The notes under the pieces were generated by a model. The model had not been told where the DNA came from. It did not search any database and worked only from the letters and a program-made list of their open reading frames with translations. 64,000 nucleotides of DNA, from NCBI GenBank assembly GCA_038501785.1, contig JBAMJR010000051.1, positions 6,407,501 through 6,471,500 of the forward strand, given 5' to 3'. The DNA comes from Myoxocephalus aenaeus. Taxonomy: Eukaryota > Chordata > Actinopteri > Perciformes > Cottidae. Shown piece by piece: positions 23,750-59,021 of the stretch. The translations under genes and the position numbers were made by a program. Within the stretch, counting starts at the first letter, position 1. Each line of letters starts with the position of its first letter.

Positions 23750-24508
23750 CCAAATCACTCCCAGCCATCTTATCTTGTAAATTTTTGGCGATCTTTATAT
23801 AGAATTTGAAGGGATCCACGAAGGAAGCCATCCTGTAAATGAGGAGGCAAAACGTTCCCATGCTGGAAATAAATTCTTTCAAATATTCCATTGGTTCTCA
23901 GTGGACTTCACACCACTCATGAGTGCACTTAAAACCCAAAGGAGAGCATGTTGGAGGTCGATGAAGTTGGCACAGCATTTCTTTACATTCCTCTTCCTCC
24001 TCCTGCATGATCATCGCCTCCTTAATCTTTATCCTCTGCATCCTTTTTGTCTCCTCCTTCCACTCCTCCCCACCAACTCACAGAGTCTGGCCTTCTTTTT
24101 TGTTTGGACAACAAAATGCAGTGTCTCGCACCAACTATACTCCCCTTCAAGCTGCAGAAGCGGAAAAAAAGGATGGAGGGGTTCGTGGAGATGGTGGCGC
24201 AGTGGAGGTTATTCATCCTCCCTGCTCCTGTTGCTTCCCTCCTCACAGACTGCTTCTGTTCTGTACGCCGTATATCGGCCACAACGTTGGATCACCAAGC
24301 AACATTTTTGCAGTGCTTCATGTAATAGTGTAAAACTGAGAAGCTTTAACCTTGCTGATATTTTGTCAGTTACTACATTAAGAAGTTGTTATTACTTGGC
24401 TGTTGTTGACCTCTCCGAGTCCTGTGATCATTTTGCTTTCTTTTTGAACGTGCGATTACCAAAACCGATGTTGTTTAGCTGGCGAAATGTGTTTGGCCTC
24501 TGTTTCAG

Positions 24509-24592
24509 GTACAGTGGGACCTGCAGGAGCCATATGACTATGAAAGCATAAAGGACCCAAACGCCAAACTGAGTGAAATTAAAAGTTGTTAA
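24509..24592 (+). other. Unidentified exon-like segment (27 codons to a stop)
   Basis: Plus strand: acceptor-like GGCCTCTGTTTCAG precedes 24509, and one frame then reads VQWDLQEPYDYESIKDPNAK LSEIKSC and TAA. The composition looks like a real protein C-terminus, but I do not recognise the family and found no partner exon nearby. Chance or a pseudogene remnant are possible. Confidence 0.25.
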
Positions 24593-24761
24593 AAGAGTGT
24601 GTGAAAGTGTGTGTGTTTACTTGTTCTCTCTTTTTTTAACACTGGCACAGTGCCATGGTATCAAGGCTTCATCTTACTGCTCTTGTAACAGTGCCAGGTT
24701 GTGTCCTCAACTGGCCCACCCGGGATGGCACAGTACTGGTTATGTCTAATGAGGTCCTCTG

Positions 24762-24794
24762 GACACACACACACACACGCACACGCACACACAC

Positions 24795-24879
<85 letters not shown>
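24762..24879. repeat. (AC)n microsatellite, imperfect
   Basis: About 118 bp with several ACGC interruptions. Confidence 0.97.
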
Positions 24880-26157
24880 GCTCAGGTTGAGACGGATGTG
24901 GTGGTTGGTTGACAAAATCCCAACTCAAGGTCCGCTTACTAGCCTTTTTTTGTGAATGGATTCAATTCAACCACACAAACTCAATCCACTGATGAAGCTT
25001 GGTTGCCATGGAGATGGCTCTATTGACATGGAGGCTCAATATTTGTTATGATTGCATTCAAAGCCCTTTTGGGACAACTTTGTTGGACTCATAGTGAAGT
25101 CTGAAAGTTCACTCTTGACCTTGGAAATAGTAGTTTGCCTAAATAATACGGTCCACTTACTAACCTTACCAAATAAAATGTATATAATTATTATGGACCA
25201 TTCCTCCCTTTTGATATCTAGAATGACCTTCTATCTCTCAAGTTAGGATGATTGGAACATCAGCTGCATCCTCTTCAAAGGTCGTCAGATTGACAGAGGA
25301 GAAAACGTTCATTCCTGTTAGTCAGCAGTGTTAAAATGTTATCGTAGTCTGAAAATAAGTGACACCAGACAGTAAGCATGTCCATGAGAGAGAAAGAGAA
25401 GTTATGCACAACATGCATGTGGATGAATCATGTTTTGATAAGTTAGTCATGGTTAACTACCATGAGTGGACACATGATTTCATGCTGGAAATCCCAGCCC
25501 AAATCCTTACAGATGGAGGAGAAATACTTGTTTCACTTAGCTTGCGTGTTTGTGTGTGTATTGTCAAAGCGATGAAGTGCATGTGTGTGTGTGTGTGTAT
25601 GTGAGCGGAGGAGGGGACTAAACACAATGTTGGCAAGTTGGGGGCACATTCCTTAGTTGATTTAGTGGGCATTAAGATGAAGAGGAATGTGTCAAAGCTG
25701 TAGAGGCTTTAGTCCACTGTGGTGTTAACTGGCTGGGAGGAACTCTATCCGCTCAGACTGATGGATGACTGACACTTGGCTTAATGTAAGAAGGATGGAG
25801 AGACAGAGAAGAGGGAGGACGGGATGGAGGAGAGGTACCTGCAGGATGAAAATGTGAAAAGTGAGATTGAAGAGGACAGTTTGCACTTTGGAGAAAGACA
25901 AGGGAGATTAATAGCAACATAATGTTTAGGGGAGATCGATCAGGTGTGGGCATGAGATGAGATAAAGGGAAAGAGAGAGAACTAAGTCCAGTCAGGAGAG
26001 GAGGAGAGGATGCCAGAAGTTGGGATACAAATGTAAGAGAGTCACATTCACACAAGGACACGGAGGGGCTGATCAAGAGAAAATAATGACTAAATCAAGA
26101 GGATTTTAGAAGCTTATCTTTATTTGCTCAAGATGGTTTGATAGTTGTAAGAATTAA

Positions 26158-26161
<4 letters not shown>

Positions 26162-26229
<68 letters not shown>
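26162..26229. repeat. (GA)n microsatellite
   Basis: Pure 68-bp array, possibly inside the prkar1b 3' UTR as (UC)n. Confidence 0.98.
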
Positions 26230-26232
<3 letters not shown>

Positions 26233-26344
26233 AATAAAGATTATTTCCAGGTCCCATTTTATACAACATCAGTCGCTGGGTCAGTTGTGCAAGTTTGACA
26301 AAATACAGTAGATCAAAGGAAAGCAACACAAGTATATTTTTTAC

Positions 26345-26349
<5 letters not shown>

Positions 26350-26401
<52 letters not shown>
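26350..26401. repeat. (TA)n microsatellite
   Basis: Pure array of about 52 bp, possibly inside the prkar1b 3' UTR. Confidence 0.98.
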
Positions 26402-26403
<2 letters not shown>

Positions 26404-27456
26404 TAACATGTAAGTCATGTCTTAAAAACAGCTAAATCAAACATTTGTATTGACCCAACGTTACAAACTCTAAAAGTGGTGCAAAAGCTTTCATCGAGCA
26501 ATAGAAGAAAATGAAAAGCGTCAAGAAAGACGTGTGTGTTGTGTGTGTGTGTGTGTGTTGAAGATTAAAATTGTCCTGAGACAGTGTAAGCATAGACAGT
26601 ATGAGTGTGTTTCAGACTCTGCTTGTGTGTATGCGGACGGGACAGATAACGTGATTGCTCCTTTGGTTTCCCACAACTCACAGATCAGACTGAACCACTT
26701 CCGGAATTAATGGGACACAGACGATTTCTTGAGAAAAAGAAAGCTTGTTAGTTAATTTGGCTGACATAATATTAAAATCTGAACTCAACATCCTTTAACA
26801 AACCTTTAACAAACCCCCAACTGATAATAGCAGTAAAAGCACACTGAAGAAGCATTGAAAATGAAACGGCTAAGTATTTACTTTTCTTCCTGCCTGTACA
26901 GCTACATTTGAAGGGAACAGGGGTCTGTTTAGTGCGGGTCTGATTTGACCTAAAAATGGCACCACACACACCCAGAAGTGAAAAAAACAAAAAAACAACA
27001 GCTAGCGCAAAAAAGAAATGTGTGCTCACTTCCTCCTGCTGTACATAAACATGACTTTACATCCTTCTTGTTTCCTGAATTCATCCGTACCTTTCATAAA
27101 TTCATGAAAGTGCGTTCTTCGTCAATCTACAGAAGCATGCATCACATACAGTTGCCACACTATATATGACTCACTTACAGTATTTAATGAGTTTATACCC
27201 GTCCTCACTCTGATTTTTACACTCCTGCATGTTGGTTTCGACATAAAGCTACGTGACAGCACAGGTCAAGTGCACAAGATCGGAAAGAAAAAAGAATAGC
27301 GCAAAATGGAAAAAAGGCAGTAAATGAGCGCCCTGTAGTTGTGGATGTAAAACCCATGTCCTTCACCCCGCATCCCCACCTATTCCCACCCACGGACCCA
27401 AACTCTGATGCTGATGCTGCCCACCCCTGCTGGTGGGGCCCACGGGGGCCGACATG

Positions 27457-50697
<23,241 letters not shown>

Positions 50698-50775
50698 CTG
50701 AAGGAGAAACAGACAGAGAGGGAAGAAGGAGAAAGGAGAAGGAAAGGGAAAGAAGGAGAACATGGTTATTTACAA

Positions 50776-50880
50776 CACACATGCTATTACATTACATTTC
50801 ATTTAGCTGACGCTTTTATCCAACGTGACTTACAATAGGTTAAGTCAACTATGAGAGTACAAACGGTATTACGGTCATTT
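50776..50880 (+). repeat. Teleost dispersed repeat (CATTTAGCTGACGCTTTTATCC type)
   Basis: Reads ATTACATTACATTTCATTTA then GCTGACGCTTTTATCCAACG and TGACTTACAATAGG, a very abundant motif in fish genomes. Short fragment just upstream of the residue-147 exon of prkar1b. Confidence 0.6.
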
Positions 50881-51027
50881 ACCCCAGAGATCTTCTGAAT
50901 TGTTGACTCACACACACACACAAGTTTGTACCGAGGGAGAGCGTCATGATGGGAAAGACAGGGCGGCCATCACCACTGTATCGACTCTATCAACCGGTAG
51001 CACAGCCAGAGAACTCTGGATGACCCC

Positions 51028-51029
<2 letters not shown>

Positions 51030-51070
<41 letters not shown>
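51030..51070. repeat. (AC)n microsatellite
   Basis: 41-bp array. Confidence 0.95.
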
Positions 51071-51073
<3 letters not shown>

Positions 51074-52262
51074 AATGTGCACTAAATGTACCCACCTGAA
51101 TGTGTGCACAACTGATTAATTATCATCCACATACAAACTACTATTTTCAGTAAAAACCGTCATAACGAACAGACGTATGCCAATAAGAGCATCTGCGGTT
51201 TATTACAACAAAGTAACCACAGTTCTTCTCAAATCATCTCAAAAGCAAGAATTTAACTTTTTGCATGGCAATGGCATTTATTAGCACTTATCTATTACTA
51301 CTAGTGTTTAGAATGATCTTTGTTGTATGTAAGTCCCAAACAAAAGACATTATTATCATCAGATCAAACAACATTGCAACACTTTAGCCACTTTCTCCAC
51401 ATCTTTACATCGTATTAAGACTAAATGTAGGCTTCAGCATGACTCTGTGTGGTTTCAGCGCATGATCAAAGCCCGTATCTCCGTGTGTATCTTTTAAAAA
51501 GAGGCGCTGAGAAAACAAACAAAATGTTGGCTGTGCCTAAGCACTTAATTTCTGTTTCAGCCCTGCAGGAAAAGCGCTTGTTAGACTGTTCCTAATCGGG
51601 CCGTTTAAATGCATGAAGCCTCAGCAGATTAAAGTTCCACTGCTGAGATGTGTTGGGACAAGAGAAAACTCTGTATCCTTCCTCTCTGCTTGTCTCGCAC
51701 CTTCAGGGTATATTTATCTATCTAATCAGTTGCATACCACCCGTCCAATAGAGAAATATAGAAAAAACAATAAGAGGGTCAGGCATATCAAAGACATACA
51801 AGGCCTGCTGAGTGAACGTGGGGCAAGTTTGAGCCTGTTCTCGAATATGTAGTACGTGTGTCACAGAATGTGTGCAGCAGTGTGTCTGCGTCTGAGTGTA
51901 TGTTGCCTCTGAAAACACACAAGTTTGTACAACATAATGTGTGGGTGTTGAACGCGTCTGTGCTCATGACAGTAGACTAAACTCGGCAGCGCTTGGAAAT
52001 AAAAAAGCTTGCACAAACACACAAACACACCTTCCTGCTCACTACATACATAAGAGTGTTGCTTTACATGATCCTCGCCAAAAAAGAAGAAAAAAAACTA
52101 CAGCGCAACAGATTTTGGGGAGAGATCTGAGGATGTTATTGAGTGGTTTGGAAGTGACCGGACCCTGCTGGTATTTGTTTATGTGACACTGAATGGGCCA
52201 GCTACACCAACAGGTAGGCCCTGTGCAATGCAGCTGGCCACTGACTCTCTCCCTCACTCACT

Positions 52263-52378
<116 letters not shown>

Positions 52379-53290
52379 TCTCTTTGAAGTGTAAAGCATG
52401 GGCTAAAAGATGCACAGACACACTCTCATACAACCTAGCCTCCATGTATGCACATGGTACTATGCATGCAACCAGAATACTCAGTTGTGCATGTCAACAC
52501 ACACACACACACGAGTACTACAACAACATGTTTGAGCACGGGCATTCTCGATAAAAACATGCACACTGGCACTCTCGTACGACACACAAACTCGTCGGCT
52601 TTGATGGTGATTAGTCAGAGCAACATCTGCAAGAGTGCCCTCAACTCTCCTCACATCTGTGAGCACCTGCTCTCGGCATGCAGCCTGGTTATTAATGGGA
52701 AGCTGGTCACGAAAAACGAATAATGTGTAGACTATGAACAATAATTACCATAGCAAAAGAAGAAAGTCATTTTGAAAGTAAAGAGTAAAAATATAGAGGG
52801 AACATACACAAACATGAATTGTGATAAAATCCTATATTCTATGGGACAAAATATATTTCAATGCCGTCAGGATGGGTTGTATTTTGGTATGAGCCCTTTC
52901 GCAGTGATGATGATGATGATGCTGTTGATGATGATGCATCACGCAGCTAAGTAGGAGGCTCCAGTCTGAGACACATAGTCATAGCGAGAGGATCAAAGGT
53001 GAGCAAACCTGCGGTTAGGTAATTACCCATGACCACCTCTCTCTTTCCATGCCCTGCCTCCCGCTGAATGCATCGGTGAGCTCCACAAAGACACTTATGC
53101 AGGTAATTACTTCCCCTCGTCTCTACCTGTCCCTCTTTCCCTTTCTTCATCCCCAACTTCCTCCCTGTCACTTTTTCTCTTCCTCTCCCCTCTCGATTAC
53201 CCCTTCTCTCTAATTCTCTCGCTGCCCCACCTATTTCCCTCATCTCTCGGTCTATCCCCTGCCTATCTCAGATGAAGTGATTAATCTTGC

Positions 53291-53352
53291 CCTTTCCGCT
53301 ACCTGTAGCCCGTCTGACCTTATGTCAGACGGGCTACAGGTAGCGGTAAAGG
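53291..53352. repeat. Strong inverted repeat (23-bp perfect stem, 5-nt loop)
   Basis: Left arm 53296-53318 is the exact reverse complement of right arm 53324-53346, with loop CTTAT. The stem continues five more pairs (53291-53295 with 53348-53352) after one unpaired T at 53347. The core is CGTCTGAC and its complement. Confidence 0.9.
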
Positions 53353-56300
53353 TAGACCCCCCCCTCAACAACAATGGGTGTGCTGTTCTGACAGAGACAG
53401 ACAGAGGGACCCTGCAGACTCTGAGGGGGCTAGGAAGTTCACCTCCACCCTCGGGAGGAAGACAGGGGTTGTGTCATTGTTCAGATATGTGGAAATACTT
53501 CCCTGCAACACGTGAACATGCATGTAAGAACACATACAAAACATGCAAAAATACACTCATGTAAATGCCCAATTGTTGATTGTTTTTCAAACTACCCTCG
53601 CCGATATCATTCTTACAATCTGTCTCCCTGAGCACACGCACCAAAAGTCATGATGGGAGTTATTATCAAAATGGATACAATTAGAGAGCAGGGACACCTC
53701 TATGTATCGCCCTGCATTGCATTGTGTTGTGCTCAACATGAAACTTTTCCCCCGTTGTCAGATTAATCGAGCCACAAGAACATGTAGCTGCCACGTCAGG
53801 TTGCAAGTTATACCGCACACTAAGTATCTGTAAACACGCATGTAGGTGTCTGTTTGTGCGAGAATGAATGGAAAAGCTTATGTGAGCCTTCACTCTCTCT
53901 GATACACATGCACACAACAACGCAGCCACAGCCTATTATTGCTCTCAAACGCCCATAAAAATGTGGTTAGCTTGGGGGATTTCAGTCTTTAATGAACTGA
54001 AATCAGGCCTGCTTGTTTTAGCTGGAGTGCTTGTTGTTCTTCCTCGTTGGTGTTGGCGGCCTCTCGCTCGCTCGCCTCACCTCTTCCCTCCTTCCTCCTG
54101 CTCTCTGCTACAACACAGCTGTTTGTTTGTTGTATCTCTTACCTTACTGCATCACACAAAGCCCTGCCAGGATGCCATGAGCACCAAGGGACTCTTTAAC
54201 AGCGCAGCGTGCCGCCATGTCTTTCTGTAATGGGCCGCAGGATGTTGAGTTCCACAAGCCCTTGTGGAAGACGTTTAGCAATAAGCAAAACAATCAACAA
54301 CTGCACAGAATATGGGAACTTACTGGCTCTCCAAGTTGTGTCTTGGCTTGGCAGAGAAGGGCCACTGGTTTGGCTGGCACAGTGTTTATGCCATTAGTGC
54401 TTGGAGGATTAATTTCCACTGCCACTGTTGATTGTAATTCAGATTGCTTATTCTGGCCGATCAGAACAATAGTCTTTGTTTCACAAGTCTGCAAAATTCC
54501 ACGATATAAGTACTGGCCCGTGGAATATGTGACTATATAAGTTTTGTAGGCTGAGAAAGGCAGCAGGGTGAGATGCTGAGCAGAAACAACCCCGACGGGG
54601 ATCAACGGAAAAAAATACGAGGCAACAATGATCTGTTGAACAGAATCATAGACAAATTAGTGGTGGAATTTCTAACTTCATTACAATACCTTGAAAAATA
54701 ATGATATCCAGTGCAATTTTCAATACCACAGGGAACAATATACATTTAAGTGCATACAATTTTAGATTTGTATTAAAAGGTAAATAGCAGTGTGTGGGTC
54801 AACTTGTTCCAAATATTCAGAATCGACATCTATATGTCCATATTTTTTTATAAACAGAAATCCAAATATACACCTGTAAAATATAAAAAGGTCTCCTCCC
54901 TTAGGTTTTCAGCCTCCTGAGTGACTTGTTAAAATAATCTATGCTGCATACTTTCTGTAGTGCCAGTGGCAGGTTGCTATATGGAACTCGTGCGACACTA
55001 CTGCCTTTTGTTTGGCTGCCAGGTGAAGATTTGTGATGAGTCAGCACAATGTGAAAAGCGCAAGCAAACTCACAAAAAGCATGACAACATGAATTAGGTT
55101 TTCACTGATGATGGAGGTTAACTGGCTTGTTTACTTGCCTGTTGTGTGACTCATTATGGGTATATCACAGTAAGATGGAAAATATCTTTATGAGGCTGAC
55201 TAAGTGGTGTACAGTTTAAAGTTTAAAGTTGAGCACGAGCAGCCAAAGTTACTCACACGGAACAGCCAACTCACCCCACTGAGCTGTTAGTGAGGACACA
55301 ATGACATTCGTTTTTTTAAAACACCTAATTACATTAACTGGTACGCACATATAAACACACACACACACACCGCTGACAATAGGCCGTAGTTTTATAGTGT
55401 GTAAGAAAGAGTAAAGGGAGAGATGAAGGAGGTGTAATTATACAGCACTGAAACATTCAGGGAGGATATTTATGACATGAAAGCTCTTGGCACGTGCCCC
55501 GTCCCTCCCTAAAGGCTTCAAGAAAGCTGGAGGGCCCGGGCCATGCCAGCTGCTGCCCATTTCTTCACATCGGCCTCCAAACCGTGTCTTATTTAATAAA
55601 GACTCGCCACAAAGATCCCCTCTGTCCACCAAATCACAGCCGACGTCCACTTTTAAAACTACAGTGACGATTTTGAACAATAGAGGTGGGCAAGATACTT
55701 TATAATACAACAGCTATTTCAGAGAACATGCATTTTGATTTCATTTGAATTCCTGTTAATGTACATTCATATTTATCTTGGGCCAAACGAACAAGTTGAT
55801 TATGGTTTGTTTCGGGAAAACGAAGTTCTTCTTGCACATCACAAAAGTCTAAGAGAAAATGAAAGGTGGAGCTTATTGAGGAGGCGAAACATATCCAAAA
55901 AGCAAAGCATCTGGGTGCACATATTTATGGCTGTAGCTTGTGGCGGCACCATAGCTTTCTGTCATCTTTAGTGCAGATATTTAAAAAAATACTAAAGCTG
56001 CATACTGTTATTTTTTATGCACACTGTTGTAAAGTTTACCTCTGTTCCTCCTTTTAAATATGGTTGAGTTTATTTTTTAGTGATTTTGAGTGTACAGGCA
56101 CCGAGGTGGTCCTGGAGGTTTAAAGGTGGACATAACAGTTTACTGCTGGTGGCAATGACCACTTAGAGAAGGTCAACAATGTGGGAGGAGAGAGGAGGCC
56201 AAGGCCAGACGAGGAGAAAGAGAACCCTCACTTTTCTAAAACTCAACTGGCCTTTTCCCAATCGGCCCTGGGCTTCGGTTCTCGGCCCTCTGATAAACAT

Positions 56301-56553
56301 CATAAGCTCCAAAACAAACGTAGAGTTATTTTAACTTTGCAATTGTCCATTGCACACTAAAACCTTTTGAAACCTTAAATAGAATTTAAGAGCGCCTCTG
56401 ATTGATGTTTCTGCCTCTAATCTAAGATCTAATGGGGGCTAACATTTGTATACATTGAGATCTAAAGAGGTCTAGCTTGAGTAAGCTGTGTCATTAAAAG
56501 TTGCATTTAAAACCAATGGATTGCAGGGAGCACACGGCGTTAAACCCACACAC

Positions 56554-56684
56554 CTGGCTGATGGCTTTATAAGGGGTGTAAACCTGACTGCCTCCCGTAT
56601 CCACAAAGTGGAGAAGAGTGTACCCGAGCACCTGAGGGCCAGTGCTGGTGATCTGTGTGACCTGACCACTGCTGCTGACACCTG
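56554..56684 (-). other. Unidentified exon-like island in the prkar1b intron
   Basis: Minus strand: acceptor-like CACCTTTTCCTTCAG before 56684, donor-like CAG/GTGTGT after 56554, and an open frame between them reading SSSGQVTQITSTGPQVLGYT LLHFVDTGGSQVYTPYKAIS Q. Two other frames are also open over about 200 bp. Not recognised; could be an alternative exon, part of another transcript, or a repeat. Confidence 0.25.
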
Positions 56685-57489
56685 CTGAAGGAAAAGGTGT
56701 CATTTAAATGTAGTGCGACGCTCAGACCAGCTGAGAGAAAGTCTCATCTCTAATTTAAAATTCAAGTGCAGTGTTGAGGCGCGCAGGTCCAATTTCCATC
56801 TGACATGTTACACATAGATAAGTATAATGAAAGTGCAACATCTACTAGAGCAGTGATGAGATGCAACGTTTTCTAACGTTGAAAAAGCACTATTACACCC
56901 CAAAAGCTTGTTTTTACTTACAAGTGTCCGGAGAACTGATTGAGCCTTGTCAAATACACACCAGACCGGTCAGCAAACTATGGGGAGTGTTTAACTGATG
57001 ATGTGACACCGACATATAACATACTGTTGTAGCTGTAGTTTACATAAAAAGAAGCACAGTTCTGCATCTATGTGTCCCGTTTCTCTCTTCAAATTTAGTC
57101 CGAAACTTGACATTTATGAAACATGCTGGTATCTTTTTCCATATTGAAAATCAGAATCAGGGGAGAAGCTTAAGCTGAGTGGTGAGGGCGTATTCCACAT
57201 GAGCGCTGAGAAAAGCCCTGAGCAGTGAGTCTCCTGGGTCATTTACCCGATGGCCGCACTGTTTTCTGCGTGTCATTGCCTAACGGAGAGGGAAGGAAAG
57301 ACTAAGTGACACAGTAGCTTTCCTCAAACCTTTGAGCCTAATAGAAGCAGTAGTCCTCAGATACAATATCAGACTGAACTACCACTGAACTGGAACCGAC
57401 ACCTTGGACTCTGCTCGCCTGCCAATGCAATCCGGCCTTGTCACACCCTTACCATGCCCAGTACCGAGAGCACCAGGGCTCTCCTCTCA

Positions 57490-57491
<2 letters not shown>

Positions 57492-57546
<55 letters not shown>
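57492..57546. repeat. (CA)n microsatellite
   Basis: Pure 55-bp array. Confidence 0.98.
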
Positions 57547-57550
<4 letters not shown>

Positions 57551-58922
57551 TGGCATCAGGGAGGTGAGAAGCAGAGTTGCATGGCAGTGGAAGAAAGGAC
57601 CATCCTGAGGAGGAAAAGAGTGAGAAAAGAAAGCTGGGGCAGTTGATGGGAGGATGTGAGGAGAAAGGAGGATGTGTTACAGGGCGGAGAACAAACACCA
57701 AATACTTTGACATGCTCTTGATTGTAAATATATGCCTCATCAGAACCTTTGATGTTTAAAATCATAGGATGATTGTATGCCACTGCGGAGAATAGCTGAA
57801 TAATTTTCCAGGCAAAGTACAGGTAATACAGTAGAGTTATCCCGTATCACATCTATGACTCATTTTAACGATTTGAGTTTGATTAAGAATGGGGATTATA
57901 TTCAGCTCCGACTGCTGTGTGCATTAAGTGTGACAAGGCTGTTTAACAAGCCTACCTGATGATCCAACACACACCACCTGCTGATGCAGCCATGATGTCA
58001 TCCTCAAAACATCACAAACATGTCCAACCACGCAGTCTCTCCCTTTCTTTCCATTTCCATTCTTGCATTCGCTCAGTAGAGATTAGACGGCTATGTTCTT
58101 GATTAACTTCACCAAAACTTTACCCTTCGGTTCACTTTAACAGTTTTTTCTCATGCTGTGGGTCTACTAGTACACACTTCAGTGCTAGCGTTTTCTCACT
58201 TTCCTAAGGCCCTCTATCTCGGATGTTTGTTGCCCCAGGACAGGAAAAAGCGAGCTCTTCCTCCACTTAGAGAGAAAAGGGGTCAGGCTGAATCAGGCGC
58301 TGACAGAACTAAGCCTCTACTGCTCGTATGTGTGTACAGAGGACGTGTCACTGGAAGGAGAGAGAGAGAACATAGAGAGGGATACATATTCTCTTCCTCA
58401 TCCAATGTGAAGAGATACATTAAAAAGAGTTACTCAACTGAATGCATAATATATTGTGTACAGGTGCCAAGAGTTGTGCCTCTCTCTTTCTCCCTTTCTC
58501 ACTCTCACACACACACACAGCGCACATATCCTGACACGTCGCTAAACATCACAAGACATGCCGCTGTCCCGCGGGCATGTCTTTTCCTCTTCACCGCCCT
58601 CCCCTCCGCTCCCTCCCCTCACTCCCACCTCACAGAAGACGAGCATTAGAACAAGATAAGCGTTTGAGAAGCGGATCGGGACACCAACTCTCTTTTGTTG
58701 AGGTTTAAACCTGAGAGGGGTTTACGCGACACAGCGCATCATGCATGCACGCTCAAACACATAGGTACGGTGTATATGCTGCAATTGAGACCAAAGAGCA
58801 AACTCTGAAAATGCCCAGCAGGGCCCGGGGAAGAGGGAGGGGAGGATGAGTGGATGATTAGATGGGGAAAAGTGAAGGACGAGGTATCCGCTGTAGAAAT
58901 ACTGGAGGCGAAAACTCATCAC

Positions 58923-58926
58923 TGTG

Positions 58927-59021
<95 letters not shown>
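58923..59021. repeat. (TG)n microsatellite
   Basis: About 99 bp with one TGCG unit near the left end. Confidence 0.98.

Larger units (their letters stand above)
26119..27456 (-). promoter_or_regulatory. prkar1b: prkar1b 3' UTR (inferred, two candidate poly(A) signals)
   Basis: Downstream of the stop on the minus strand. An ATTAAA lies at 27188-27183 (about 270 nt after the stop) and an AATAAA at 26124-26119 (about 1.33 kb after it). If the distal signal is used the mRNA would include an (AU)n tract (26401-26350) and a (UC)n tract (26229-26162) shortly before cleavage. Which one is real cannot be decided without transcripts. Confidence 0.4.

Noticed and set aside
23901..24551. 216-codon plus-strand ORF, the longest that is not a simple repeat
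   Set aside because: Leu/Ser/Cys-rich low-complexity protein with no family pattern; overlaps other open frames and is in a different frame from the more convincing segment at 24509.
55735..56057. Two overlapping plus-strand ORFs (78 and 63 codons), one with an amphipathic-looking middle
   Set aside because: No splice context, no recognised domain, different frames open at once; possibly an eroded transposon but unsupported.
58158..58649. 163-codon plus-strand ORF
   Set aside because: Composition shifts along its length and includes a CA-repeat part; no family resemblance.
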